Assembly (NCBI GenBank): GCA_029776995.1
Contig: JAKOTZ010000246.1
Span: forward strand, 1 to 53,159
Reading direction: 5' to 3'
DNA: 53,159 bases
Source: Candidatus Hydrogenedentota bacterium
GTDB taxonomy: Bacteria > Hydrogenedentota > Hydrogenedentia > Hydrogenedentales > CAITNO01
In this document: positions 46,147 through 53,159 of the stretch, piece by piece
Layout: each line of letters opens with the position of its first letter
Position numbering within the stretch: position 1 is the stretch's first letter
The notes under the pieces: model-generated
Database searches by the model: none
What the model was told of the DNA's origin: nothing
What the model saw: the letters and a program-made list of their open reading frames with translations, nothing else
Position numbers and translations under genes: made by a program

Positions 46147-47535
46147 ATGGCAATTCATCATGTGAAGCGCGGGCTTGACCTTCCGATCGCGGGAACACCT
46201 GAACCGGTGCTGGAAAACGCACGGCCTGTTTCCCGGGTTGCGTGGGTGGCGGATGACTATCTCGGGCTGAAAGCCTCGGTCGTGGTTAATGAGGGAGATA
46301 CTGTTTCCCGGGGACAGCCTATTGTAATGGACAAGCGGTTCGCCGGCGTGCTTCACACGGCCCCGGCAGCCGGAACCGTCATCGCAATTCACCGGGGAGA
46401 GCGGCGGCGTCTGCTTTCCGTGGTGATCGAGTTAAATGAACGCGAAAAATCAGGTCAGCCTTCGGACAGTGATTTCTTTGCTTTCCAGGCGTGGGATAAA
46501 ATCCGTAACGCCAAACCGGAAAACTGGACGGCTCAGGATGTCCGGGCGCTGCTTACGGAATCCGGCATGTGGCCGGCTCTGATTGCCCGGCCATTCGGGA
46601 AAACGCCCCCGGTTGATTCCGAACCGGTCGCTGTTTTCATTACGGCTGCTGACACCAATCCGCTTGCCCCGCCCATGGAAAAGGTTTTCGACGGACGCCA
46701 GGAAGATCTTGACCTGGGCGTTCTGGCCATGACCCGCCTTACCTCGGGACCCGTATTTTTCTGCCGAAGCGCCGGCACTTCTTTTGCGCCCCGCCAGTGG
46801 GATCGGGTTCGGGTGGAAGATTTCCAGGGTCCCCACCCCAGCGGCACAGCGGGCGTTCATATCAACCGCCTGATGCCGGTCAGCCGGAGTCGGACCGTTT
46901 GGACTATCGGCCTTCAGGACCTGCTGGATGTAGGCGCCCTGTTCCGGACGGGTCGAATCGATGGCCGCCGGATCGTAGCCCTGGGAGGCCCATCAGTAAA
47001 ACGGCCCCGTCTGCTGCGTACCCGGGTCGGCGCGTCTCTGGACGAACTTACGGACGGAGAGTTGCGGGACGGCGAAAACCGTGTTATTTCCGGATCAGTA
47101 TTTTCCGGCCGGACTGCCATGGGACCCCAGCTGGGCTGGCTGGGACGTCGACATAACATGATCAGCGTGCTCCGCGAAGGGCGGGATCGGGAATTCATGG
47201 GCTGGCTCGCGCCCGGCATCAATAAATTCTCTGTTGCCCGGATTTTTTTCTCCAAACTGTTCCCCGGAAAACGTTTTGAGTTTACCACCTCCACCAACGG
47301 TGACCGCAGGGCCATGGTGCCCATCGGGCTGTTTGAACGGGTCTGGCCCATGGACATCATGCCCACTTTCCTGCTGCGTGCCATTGCGGTGAAAGACACC
47401 GAACGCGCCGAAGCGCTCGGTGTGCTGGAACTGGATGAAGAAGACGTTGCGCTGTGTACGTTCGTGTCCCCCAGCAAGGAAGATTTTGGAAAACAGCTGC
47501 GTGAAACCCTGGACCTCATCGAAAAAGAAGGCTAG
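46147..47535 (+). CDS. nqrA: Na+-translocating NADH:quinone reductase subunit A
   Basis: 462 residues, near the usual 446. IHHVKRGLDLPIAGTPEP and GDTVSRGQPIVMDKRFAGVL (a biotin-carrier-like lobe) with GTVIAIHRGERRRLLSVVI are typical. NqrA is the peripheral subunit on the cytoplasmic side, implicated in quinone binding. It is followed 9 bases later by nqrB and heads the operon nqrABCDEF-apbE. The cell therefore probably uses a sodium circuit. Confidence 0.97.
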   Translation: MAIHHVKRGLDLPIAGTPEPVLENARPVSRVAWVADDYLGLKASVVVNEGDTVSRGQPIVMDKRFAGVLHTAPAAGTVIAIHRGERRRLLSVVIELNEREKSGQPSDSDFFAFQAWDKIRNAKPENWTAQDVRALLTESGMWPALIARPFGKTPPVDSEPVAVFITAADTNPLAPPMEKVFDGRQEDLDLGVLAMTRLTSGPVFFCRSAGTSFAPRQWDRVRVEDFQGPHPSGTAGVHINRLMPVSRSRTVWTIGLQDLLDVGALFRTGRIDGRRIVALGGPSVKRPRLLRTRVGASLDELTDGELRDGENRVISGSVFSGRTAMGPQLGWLGRRHNMISVLREGRDREFMGWLAPGINKFSVARIFFSKLFPGKRFEFTTSTNGDRRAMVPIGLFERVWPMDIMPTFLLRAIAVKDTERAEALGVLELDEEDVALCTFVSPSKEDFGKQLRETLDLIEKEG

Positions 47536-47544
47536 GAATCAGCT

Positions 47545-48810
47545 ATGCGCTTTTTACGTGTGTTAATGGACAAGCCGCGTCCCCTGTTCGAAAAAGGGGG
47601 ACCGCTGGAAAAAGCCTACCCGCTGTACGAAGCCATCGACACGTTCCTGTTCACGCCGGGCAGGGTTACCCGCGAACCTTCGCACGTCCGGGACGCGCTC
47701 GACCTGAAACGCCTGATGTTTTCGGTGGTTATCGCGATGATTCCGCCGATCATCATGGGGCTGTGGAATACCGGCTACCAGGCTAACGCGATCCTACATC
47801 GCGCGGGCGTTTCCGCGGACGGATGGCGGGGCGCGATCATCGACGCCCTCGGCATCGGCTACGATCCCTCAAGCGCCTTTGCCTGCATCTTCCACGGTGC
47901 GCTGTATTTCTTCCCCATCCTCATTGTCGCGTTCACGGTGGGGGGAACGATCGAGGTGGCGGTCGCGGCTATCCGCAAGCATGAAGTTAACGAAGGGTTT
48001 TTCGTAACGGGTTTCCTGATCCCTCTGATACTGCCTCCCACGATTCCACTGTGGCAGGTGGCCATCGCCACGGCTTTCGCCGTGCTGATCGGCAAGGAAG
48101 CCTTCGGCGGAACCGACATGAACATTTTCAACCCCGCCCTGGTCGCCCGGGCGTTCCTCTATTTCGCCTATCCGGCCGAAAGCTCGGGGGATAAAGTATG
48201 GGTGGCGGTTAATCCGACAGTGGACGGCTTCAGCGGCGCCACGGTCCTCGCGCGGCTTAAAGAAGCAATTCCGGATGCGGGTTCCAGGGTCTATGAAACC
48301 GCTGCCGCTTCCATTGTTGTCAACGGAAAACCGGTCACCTGGTGGGACTGCTTCATTGGCTGGATTCCGGGTTCCATTGGGGAAACCTCCGCGCTGGCCT
48401 GCCTGATCGGCGCCCTGTTCCTGATACTTATTCAGGTAGGATCCTGGCGGATTATGCTGTCCATGCTGGCGGGGTCTTTCATCACGGCCACCGGACTGAA
48501 CCTTATCGGTTCCACCACCAATGAAATGGTCAACCTCCCCTTCCACTGGCACGTGGTCGTCGGCGGGTATGCTTTCGGGCTGGTTTACATGGCCACGGAA
48601 CCCGTTACGGCCGCCCACTCGGAAACCGGAAAGTACATCTACGGATTCCTCATCGGGGCGCTGGTGGTGCTGATCCGTGTGTTCAATCCCGCGTATCCGG
48701 AAGGGGTCATGCTGGCCATACTCTTCATGAACATGATGGCTCCGCTCATTGACCACTTCGTTGTGGAACACAATATCCGCAGGAGGGCCATGCGCCATGC
48801 AACAGTTTAG
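47545..48810 (+). CDS. nqrB: Na+-translocating NADH:quinone reductase subunit B
   Basis: 421 residues with about ten membrane helices. The flavinylation motif VDGFSGAT puts the FMN-bearing threonine at 233 (the matching site in Vibrio cholerae is 236). GFFVTGFLIPLILPPTIPLW, then GGTDMNIFNPALVARAFLYF and the C-terminal FHWHVVVGGYAFGLVYM are conserved. NqrB is the main sodium- and riboflavin-carrying membrane subunit. Its stop overlaps the nqrC start by 14 bases. Confidence 0.97.
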   Translation: MRFLRVLMDKPRPLFEKGGPLEKAYPLYEAIDTFLFTPGRVTREPSHVRDALDLKRLMFSVVIAMIPPIIMGLWNTGYQANAILHRAGVSADGWRGAIIDALGIGYDPSSAFACIFHGALYFFPILIVAFTVGGTIEVAVAAIRKHEVNEGFFVTGFLIPLILPPTIPLWQVAIATAFAVLIGKEAFGGTDMNIFNPALVARAFLYFAYPAESSGDKVWVAVNPTVDGFSGATVLARLKEAIPDAGSRVYETAAASIVVNGKPVTWWDCFIGWIPGSIGETSALACLIGALFLILIQVGSWRIMLSMLAGSFITATGLNLIGSTTNEMVNLPFHWHVVVGGYAFGLVYMATEPVTAAHSETGKYIYGFLIGALVVLIRVFNPAYPEGVMLAILFMNMMAPLIDHFVVEHNIRRRAMRHATV

Positions 48811-49570
48811 TATGCGCTATATTTTTGGCTTCTGCGCGCTGATCTGCCTGGTCTGTTCCCTGATGATTTCCGTGGTGACGGTAGCGTTGCGGGAAAAACA
48901 GGAAATCAACCGCCATCTGGATAAACAGGTGGCGGTCCTGCGCACCGCCTGGCTGGTCTCCCCGGACGAAAAACCTTCGCCGGAGCAGGTTGCGGAACTC
49001 TTCAAAAACATACGGGTCCATGTCATCGACATCACCACCGGCGAACCGGCAGAGGGTGTCACCCCTGAAACCTTCGACGACGCCAAGGCGCCGACCATCC
49101 CCGTAACGGAAAACGGGCCGGGAATGCCGGAAGTGCCCAAACTGGTCAGAATATACGAAATACTCGATGAACAGGGGAAAACGAAGGAGTTCATTTTGCC
49201 GGTCGTGGGTAAAGGGCTGTGGTCCACCATGCGGGGCTTTCTCGCGCTGGATGCCGATGGAAACACCATCCAGGGGCTCTCTTTTTATGAACACGGGGAA
49301 ACCCCGGGGCTGGGCGGCGAAGTGGACAATCCCAGGTGGAAGGAACTGTGGAAAGGCCGCAAGGCTTACGACAGCAACGGAAATGTCGCCATCAAAGTCC
49401 GGAAAGGCCCGGCCGGCCCGCCCGACCAGGATCCGTACGAGGTGGACGGGTTGAGCGGTGCCACGCTGACCAGCCGGGGCGTTACGAACACGTTGCGGTT
49501 CTGGCTGGCTGATCAGGGACTCGGCAAATTCATCGAAAAACACATTCGCAACGCGGGAACTGGCGTCTGA
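48797..49570 (+). CDS. nqrC: Na+-translocating NADH:quinone reductase subunit C
   Basis: 257 residues from the ATG at 48797, which has AGGAGG 10 bases upstream; an in-frame ACG-type extension upstream is not plausible. One N-terminal membrane helix is followed by a periplasmic FMN domain with YEVDGLSGATLTSRGV; the SGAT threonine is residue 223, the expected FMN site. It passes electrons to NqrB and then to quinone. It overlaps the end of nqrB. Confidence 0.96.
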   Translation: MQQFSMRYIFGFCALICLVCSLMISVVTVALREKQEINRHLDKQVAVLRTAWLVSPDEKPSPEQVAELFKNIRVHVIDITTGEPAEGVTPETFDDAKAPTIPVTENGPGMPEVPKLVRIYEILDEQGKTKEFILPVVGKGLWSTMRGFLALDADGNTIQGLSFYEHGETPGLGGEVDNPRWKELWKGRKAYDSNGNVAIKVRKGPAGPPDQDPYEVDGLSGATLTSRGVTNTLRFWLADQGLGKFIEKHIRNAGTGV

Positions 49571-49594
49571 TCGCCTGAGTTTAAGGAGTCAGTT

Positions 49595-50224
49595 ATGGCC
49601 CTGGGAAAAAAAGAGCGCCTGGCGCTGCTGGATCCGCTGGTCAATAATAATCCCATCACGCTTCAGATGCTGGGCATCTGTTCCGCCCTCGCGGTAACCA
49701 CCCGGCTCAGCACCGCGATCGTTATGAGCATCGCCGTAACCCTGGTCACGGGGTTCAGCTCCATGGCGGTCAGCCTCGTCCGGAATTACACCCCGCCCAG
49801 CATTCGGATTATCGTACAGCTTTCTATCATCGCGTCGCTGGGGATTATTACCGACCAGATCCTGCGCGCGTTCCTGTTCGAAATCAGCAAACAGCTGTCC
49901 GTTTATGTCGGGCTGATCATCACCAACTGCATCGTTATGGGGCGGGCTGAGGGATACGCCATGCAGAATCCCCCACTGCTGAGTTTCCTGGACGGTATCG
50001 GGAACGGCGCCGGCTACAGCCTGATCCTGCTGACGGTCGGTGTCATCCGTGAACTGTTCGGATCGGGACGGCTGCTCGGATTCACGGTCCTCAAGTCTGT
50101 AAACGAAGGCGGGTGGTATGAACCCAACGGGCTGATGCTGCTGGCGCCCAGCGCGTTTTTCCTGATCGCCGGCATCATTTTTATCGTGCGGTTGACCCAT
50201 CCCGAACAACAGGAGCACGCGTGA
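49595..50224 (+). CDS. nqrD: Na+-translocating NADH:quinone reductase subunit D
   Basis: 209 residues, six membrane helices. [20 protein letters not shown], then [20 protein letters not shown] and [20 protein letters not shown] are typical of NqrD/RnfE. NqrD and NqrE form an inverted pair around a membrane-embedded Fe centre in known structures. AAGGAG precedes the ATG. Confidence 0.97.
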   Translation: MALGKKERLALLDPLVNNNPITLQMLGICSALAVTTRLSTAIVMSIAVTLVTGFSSMAVSLVRNYTPPSIRIIVQLSIIASLGIITDQILRAFLFEISKQLSVYVGLIITNCIVMGRAEGYAMQNPPLLSFLDGIGNGAGYSLILLTVGVIRELFGSGRLLGFTVLKSVNEGGWYEPNGLMLLAPSAFFLIAGIIFIVRLTHPEQQEHA

Positions 50225-50225
50225 G

Positions 50226-50840
50226 ATGGAACACTATCTCGGCCTGTTCGTCAAATCCGTTTTCATAGAAAATATGGCGCTGGCCTTCTTCCTGGGCATG
50301 TGCTCATTTCTCGCCGTGTCCAAGGACATCAAAGCCTCACTTGGGCTGGGCGCCGCCGTCACTTTCGTGCAGACGATTACCGTGCCCGTCAACAATATCG
50401 TCTATAACTGGTTTATGGCCCCCGGCGCCATGGCATGGATCCATCCTTCCCTGGAAAAAGTAGACATTTCTTTTCTCTATTTCCTGAGCTTTATCGGGGT
50501 AATTGCCGCCATCGTGCAGATCGTGGAAATGACCCTGGACCGTTACGTCCCCTGGCTGTACGCGAGCCTGGGCATCTTCCTCCCCCTGATCGCGGTCAAC
50601 TGCGCCATCCTGGGCGGGTCCCTTTTCATGGTCGAACGTTCTCTCTCCTTTGGAGAAAGTGTGGTGTTCGGTATCGGTTCCGGGCTGGGGTGGGCGCTGG
50701 CTATTGCGGCCATGGCGGGAATCCGGCAACGCATGCGTTACAGCAACGTGCCCGCCCCGCTGCGCGGTCTGGGCATCGCCTTTATCATCACCGGCCTGAT
50801 GGCCATGGGCTTCATGATTTTCGGCGGCATCCAACTGTAA
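50226..50840 (+). CDS. nqrE: Na+-translocating NADH:quinone reductase subunit E
   Basis: 204 residues, six membrane helices, related to Nqr[21 protein letters not shown], then [14 protein letters not shown] and [20 protein letters not shown] are conserved; the Cys residues in these segments are the Fe ligands in known structures. It begins 1 base after nqrD ends. It is followed by a hairpin and nqrF. Confidence 0.97.
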   Translation: MEHYLGLFVKSVFIENMALAFFLGMCSFLAVSKDIKASLGLGAAVTFVQTITVPVNNIVYNWFMAPGAMAWIHPSLEKVDISFLYFLSFIGVIAAIVQIVEMTLDRYVPWLYASLGIFLPLIAVNCAILGGSLFMVERSLSFGESVVFGIGSGLGWALAIAAMAGIRQRMRYSNVPAPLRGLGIAFIITGLMAMGFMIFGGIQL

Positions 50841-50845
50841 TCTTC

Positions 50846-50864
50846 CGGCGCGGGTTCCGCGCCG
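50846..50864 (+). other. GC-rich hairpin between nqrE and nqrF
   Basis: CGGCGCGG and CCGCGCCG are perfect 8-base arms with a GTT loop, just after the nqrE stop. No T tract follows, so it is more likely to protect an mRNA end or slow transcription than to terminate it. nqrF has its own AAGGAG site. Confidence 0.5.
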
Positions 50865-50898
50865 AAGAAATAAAAACGAGATATAAGGAGTCGGCATC

Positions 50899-52134
50899 AT
50901 GCCTGAAATGCTGATTACCGTCGTTTCCGGTGTGGCGGCATTTTGTGCCGTAATACTCTCGCTGGTTGCTATCCTTCTGGTGGCAAAAGCCAAGTTAGTC
51001 CCTTCAGGTGACGTCAAAATCCTTATCAATGATGACACTTCTAAAATGCTGACCACGCCCGCTGGCGGGACGCTATTGGGCACTTTAGCCGCCAACAAAA
51101 TTTTCATTCCCTCGGCTTGCGGAGGAAAAGGTTCCTGTGGCGTATGCAAGGTAAAAGTGCTTGACGGCGGAGGCAGCATTCTCCCCACGGAGCTGACCCA
51201 TATCACCAAGGGCGAATCCCGTGAAGGCGTACGCTTGGCCTGCCAGGTCAAAGTCAAACGGGACCTCAAAATAGAAATTCCGCCTGAAATTTTCAGTGTC
51301 CGGAAGTGGCGATGCAAAGTCCGGTCCAACCACAATGTCGCCACCTTCATTAAAGAGTTGGTGCTGGAACTCCCCCCGGGTGAAGTCGTTCCCTTCCGCG
51401 CGGGCGGATACATCCAGATCGAACGTCCGGCAGGCACTGTTTACTATAAAGATTTTAATATCGAGCCTGAGTACCGGGATGCCTGGGACAAATTCAAACT
51501 CTGGGATCTTGTCTCAACCGCTGATGAACCCGTTACCCGTGCCTACTCCATGGCCAATTATCCCGAAGAATACGGCATCATCATGCTGAATGTCCGTATT
51601 GCCACGCCCCCGCCCAATGCGCCGGGCATTCCGCCTGGACTTATGTCGTCCTACATTTTCTCCCTGAAACCCGGAGATGAGGTCACCATTTCCGGGCCCT
51701 TTGGTGAATTTTTCGCCAAGGAAACCGACCGCGAAATGTGCTTCATCGGCGGCGGCGCGGGCATGGCGCCCATGCGTTCCCATATCTTCGACCAGTTCAA
51801 ACGCCTTAAGACCAAACGGAAGGTCACGTTCTGGTACGGCGCGCGGTCCCTCCGTGAAGCCTTCTACATTGAAGACTTCGATTCCATCCAGCGCGACAAC
51901 CCCAATTTCAGGTGGTATCTGGCGCTGTCCGAACCGCTTCCTGAAGACAACTGGACAGGCCTGACCGGGTTCATACACCAGGTGCTGTACGACGAATACC
52001 TTTCCAAACATCCCGCCCCGGAAGATGTGGAATATTATCTTTGCGGCCCGCCTCTCATGCTCAAGGCCTGCACCCAGATGCTCCACAGCCTCGGCGTCGA
52101 GGATGACATGATCGCCTACGACGACTTCGGATGA
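50899..52134 (+). CDS. nqrF: Na+-translocating NADH:quinone reductase subunit F
   Basis: 411 residues. An N-terminal membrane helix (about 5-30) is followed by a 2Fe-2S ferredoxin domain with Cys74, Cys80, Cys83 and Cys115 ([16 protein letters not shown] and LACQVKV), then an FAD domain ([32 protein letters not shown]) and an NADH domain ([32 protein letters not shown]). NqrF is the entry point for electrons from NADH. AAGGAG lies 8 bases before the ATG. Its stop overlaps the apbE start (ATGA). Confidence 0.98.
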   Translation: MPEMLITVVSGVAAFCAVILSLVAILLVAKAKLVPSGDVKILINDDTSKMLTTPAGGTLLGTLAANKIFIPSACGGKGSCGVCKVKVLDGGGSILPTELTHITKGESREGVRLACQVKVKRDLKIEIPPEIFSVRKWRCKVRSNHNVATFIKELVLELPPGEVVPFRAGGYIQIERPAGTVYYKDFNIEPEYRDAWDKFKLWDLVSTADEPVTRAYSMANYPEEYGIIMLNVRIATPPPNAPGIPPGLMSSYIFSLKPGDEVTISGPFGEFFAKETDREMCFIGGGAGMAPMRSHIFDQFKRLKTKRKVTFWYGARSLREAFYIEDFDSIQRDNPNFRWYLALSEPLPEDNWTGLTGFIHQVLYDEYLSKHPAPEDVEYYLCGPPLMLKACTQMLHSLGVEDDMIAYDDFG

Positions 52135-53159
52135 GATCCGATACCCCATACACCTCAGAAAAGACCGCCCTGCCATTCCCATTCAAATGGGAACGGCGGG
52201 CGGTCTGGTGTTTACTGTTGCTGTACGCGCTGCTGTCTGCCTGCGGCCGCGGTCCCCAGAACAATGTTCAGGTGGCCGCTTTCAGCGGTACGGTTATGGG
52301 CACCGACTATCATGTCACCCTTCTGCTGCCCCGCCCTGATTTTGACCATCAGGCCGCGGCTCAGGCGGTGGAAAACGCCCTGAACCGCATCGATCGCCTG
52401 ATGTCCACCTACAAGCCCGATTCTGAAATCTCCCGGTTTAACGCCTCCCGTTCATCCGAGCCGTATACCGTCAGTCCCGACACGGCTGAGGTCATCCGGA
52501 TTGCCCTGCAGGTCTCCGAAATGAGCAGCGGCGCTTTTGACATCACGGTCGGACCGCTGGTCCGTGCCTGGGGCTTCGGACCCGATCCGTGGAAAGGGCC
52601 ACCCTCCCGCGATGAAATTGCCCGCATCCTTGAACGGGTGGGTTGGCAGCACCTTAAGCTGAACGGGCAGCAGCTGGCGAAAGAACATCCTGAACTGGAA
52701 TGCGACCTGTCCGCCATCGCCAAAGGATACGCCGTGGATCAGGCCGCGGCCGCCCTGGACGCGCTGGGCGTGGAGCATTACCTGGTCGAGGTGGGCGGTG
52801 AAGCCCGAACACGGGGGCACAACCGAAACGGCAGACCGTGGCGTATCGGCATTGAAGCTCCGGTGCCGGGGGAACGAAAAATACAGGCGGTTGCCCTCCT
52901 GTCCGGAAAATCTATTGCCTCTTCCGGGAATTACCGGAATTTCCATGAGGCTGACGCGAAACGGCTTGGGCACACCATCAACCCCAAGACCGGCGAGCCC
53001 GTTCAGGGTGGTCCCGACGCGGTGTCCGTCATTCATGAATCCTGTGCCTGGGCGGATGCCCTGGCTACGGCCCTCATGGCCATGCCGGCCGAGGCGGCAT
53101 GGCAAAAAGCCCAGGAATGGCAGCTGGCCGCCTGCGTGATGACTGTCAACCCTCAGAAC
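52131..53159 (+). CDS. apbE: ApbE, FAD:protein FMN transferase (3' end cut by window)
   Basis: The frame is open from 52131 to the window edge (343 codons seen). It attaches FMN from FAD to threonine in SGAT motifs of NqrB and NqrC. The N-terminus is a probable lipoprotein signal with LLSAC (Cys38), unusually long before the hydrophobic stretch. Family motifs are [82 protein letters not shown] and [13 protein letters not shown]. It overlaps nqrF by 4 bases, so it is part of the operon. Confidence 0.96.
   Translation, partial: MRSDTPYTSEKTALPFPFKWERRAVWCLLLLYALLSACGRGPQNNVQVAAFSGTVMGTDYHVTLLLPRPDFDHQAAAQAVENALNRIDRLMSTYKPDSEISRFNASRSSEPYTVSPDTAEVIRIALQVSEMSSGAFDITVGPLVRAWGFGPDPWKGPPSRDEIARILERVGWQHLKLNGQQLAKEHPELECDLSAIAKGYAVDQAAAALDALGVEHYLVEVGGEARTRGHNRNGRPWRIGIEAPVPGERKIQAVALLSGKSIASSGNYRNFHEADAKRLGHTINPKTGEPVQGGPDAVSVIHESCAWADALATALMAMPAEAAWQKAQEWQLAACVMTVNPQN

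Noticed and set aside
1-53159. tRNA, rRNA, CRISPR arrays, insertion sequences and prophage
   Set aside because: No cloverleaf, rRNA-like stretch, spaced repeat array, transposase or integrase frame was seen. The gaps between genes are all under 300 bases.

Overview
The window reads as a chromosomal segment of a Gram-negative bacterium. The Gram-negative inference rests on a WaaF-type heptosyltransferase, several predicted lipoproteins and a six-subunit Na+-pumping NADH:quinone reductase. The mix of a FecR/DUF6600 protein, a PhoPQ-activated (PqaA) family protein carrying a PKD domain, a zinc-free S14 and a class II DAHP synthase fits the PVC superphylum (Kiritimatiellota, Lentisphaerota or Verrucomicrobiota). 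That placement is my inference from gene content and was not tested with a tree. I see no rRNA, tRNA, CRISPR array, transposase or prophage gene, and no gene-free stretch above about 300 bases.

Layout. 1-8.4 kb is an envelope region: a truncated GT39-type membrane glycosyltransferase, a YidR-like (DUF3748) beta-propeller protein, a minus-strand pair (a large FecR/DUF6600 secreted protein and a lipoprotein rich in Gx3 repeats), a small possibly leaderless gene, waaF and a small unknown gene. 8.4-11.2 kb on the minus strand holds a TIM-barrel isomerase, a lipoprotein and a YhaM-type exoribonuclease, separated from the next block by a terminator-like hairpin. 11.2-29.0 kb is one 30-gene minus-strand str-S10-spc-alpha cluster from rpsL to rplQ, with a strong promoter upstream of rpsL. 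rpmD, rpmJ, rpsD and tuf are missing from their usual places.

29.0-33.5 kb has a hotdog thioesterase and a tight five-gene run (metallophosphoesterase, hisB, hisH, tandem universal stress protein, HDOD protein). 33.6-37.6 kb is a single giant PKD/PqaA lipoprotein gene. 37.7-41.8 kb contains a FadR-type GntR regulator with an enolase-superfamily gene on the minus strand. Divergent from them are two coupled acyltransferase genes, the first resembling N-acyl amino acid (FeeM) and homoserine-lactone synthases. Then come a class II DAHP synthase, an orphan PilC/GspF gene and a purple-acid-phosphatase-like enzyme.

46.1 kb to the end is nqrABCDEF followed by apbE, which overlaps nqrF by four bases and runs off the window. 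The genes work together directly: ApbE is the enzyme family that attaches FMN to the SGAT threonines visible in NqrB and NqrC. The most unusual parts are the acyltransferase pair, the DUF6600/Gx3 lipoprotein pair and the giant PKD/PqaA protein.
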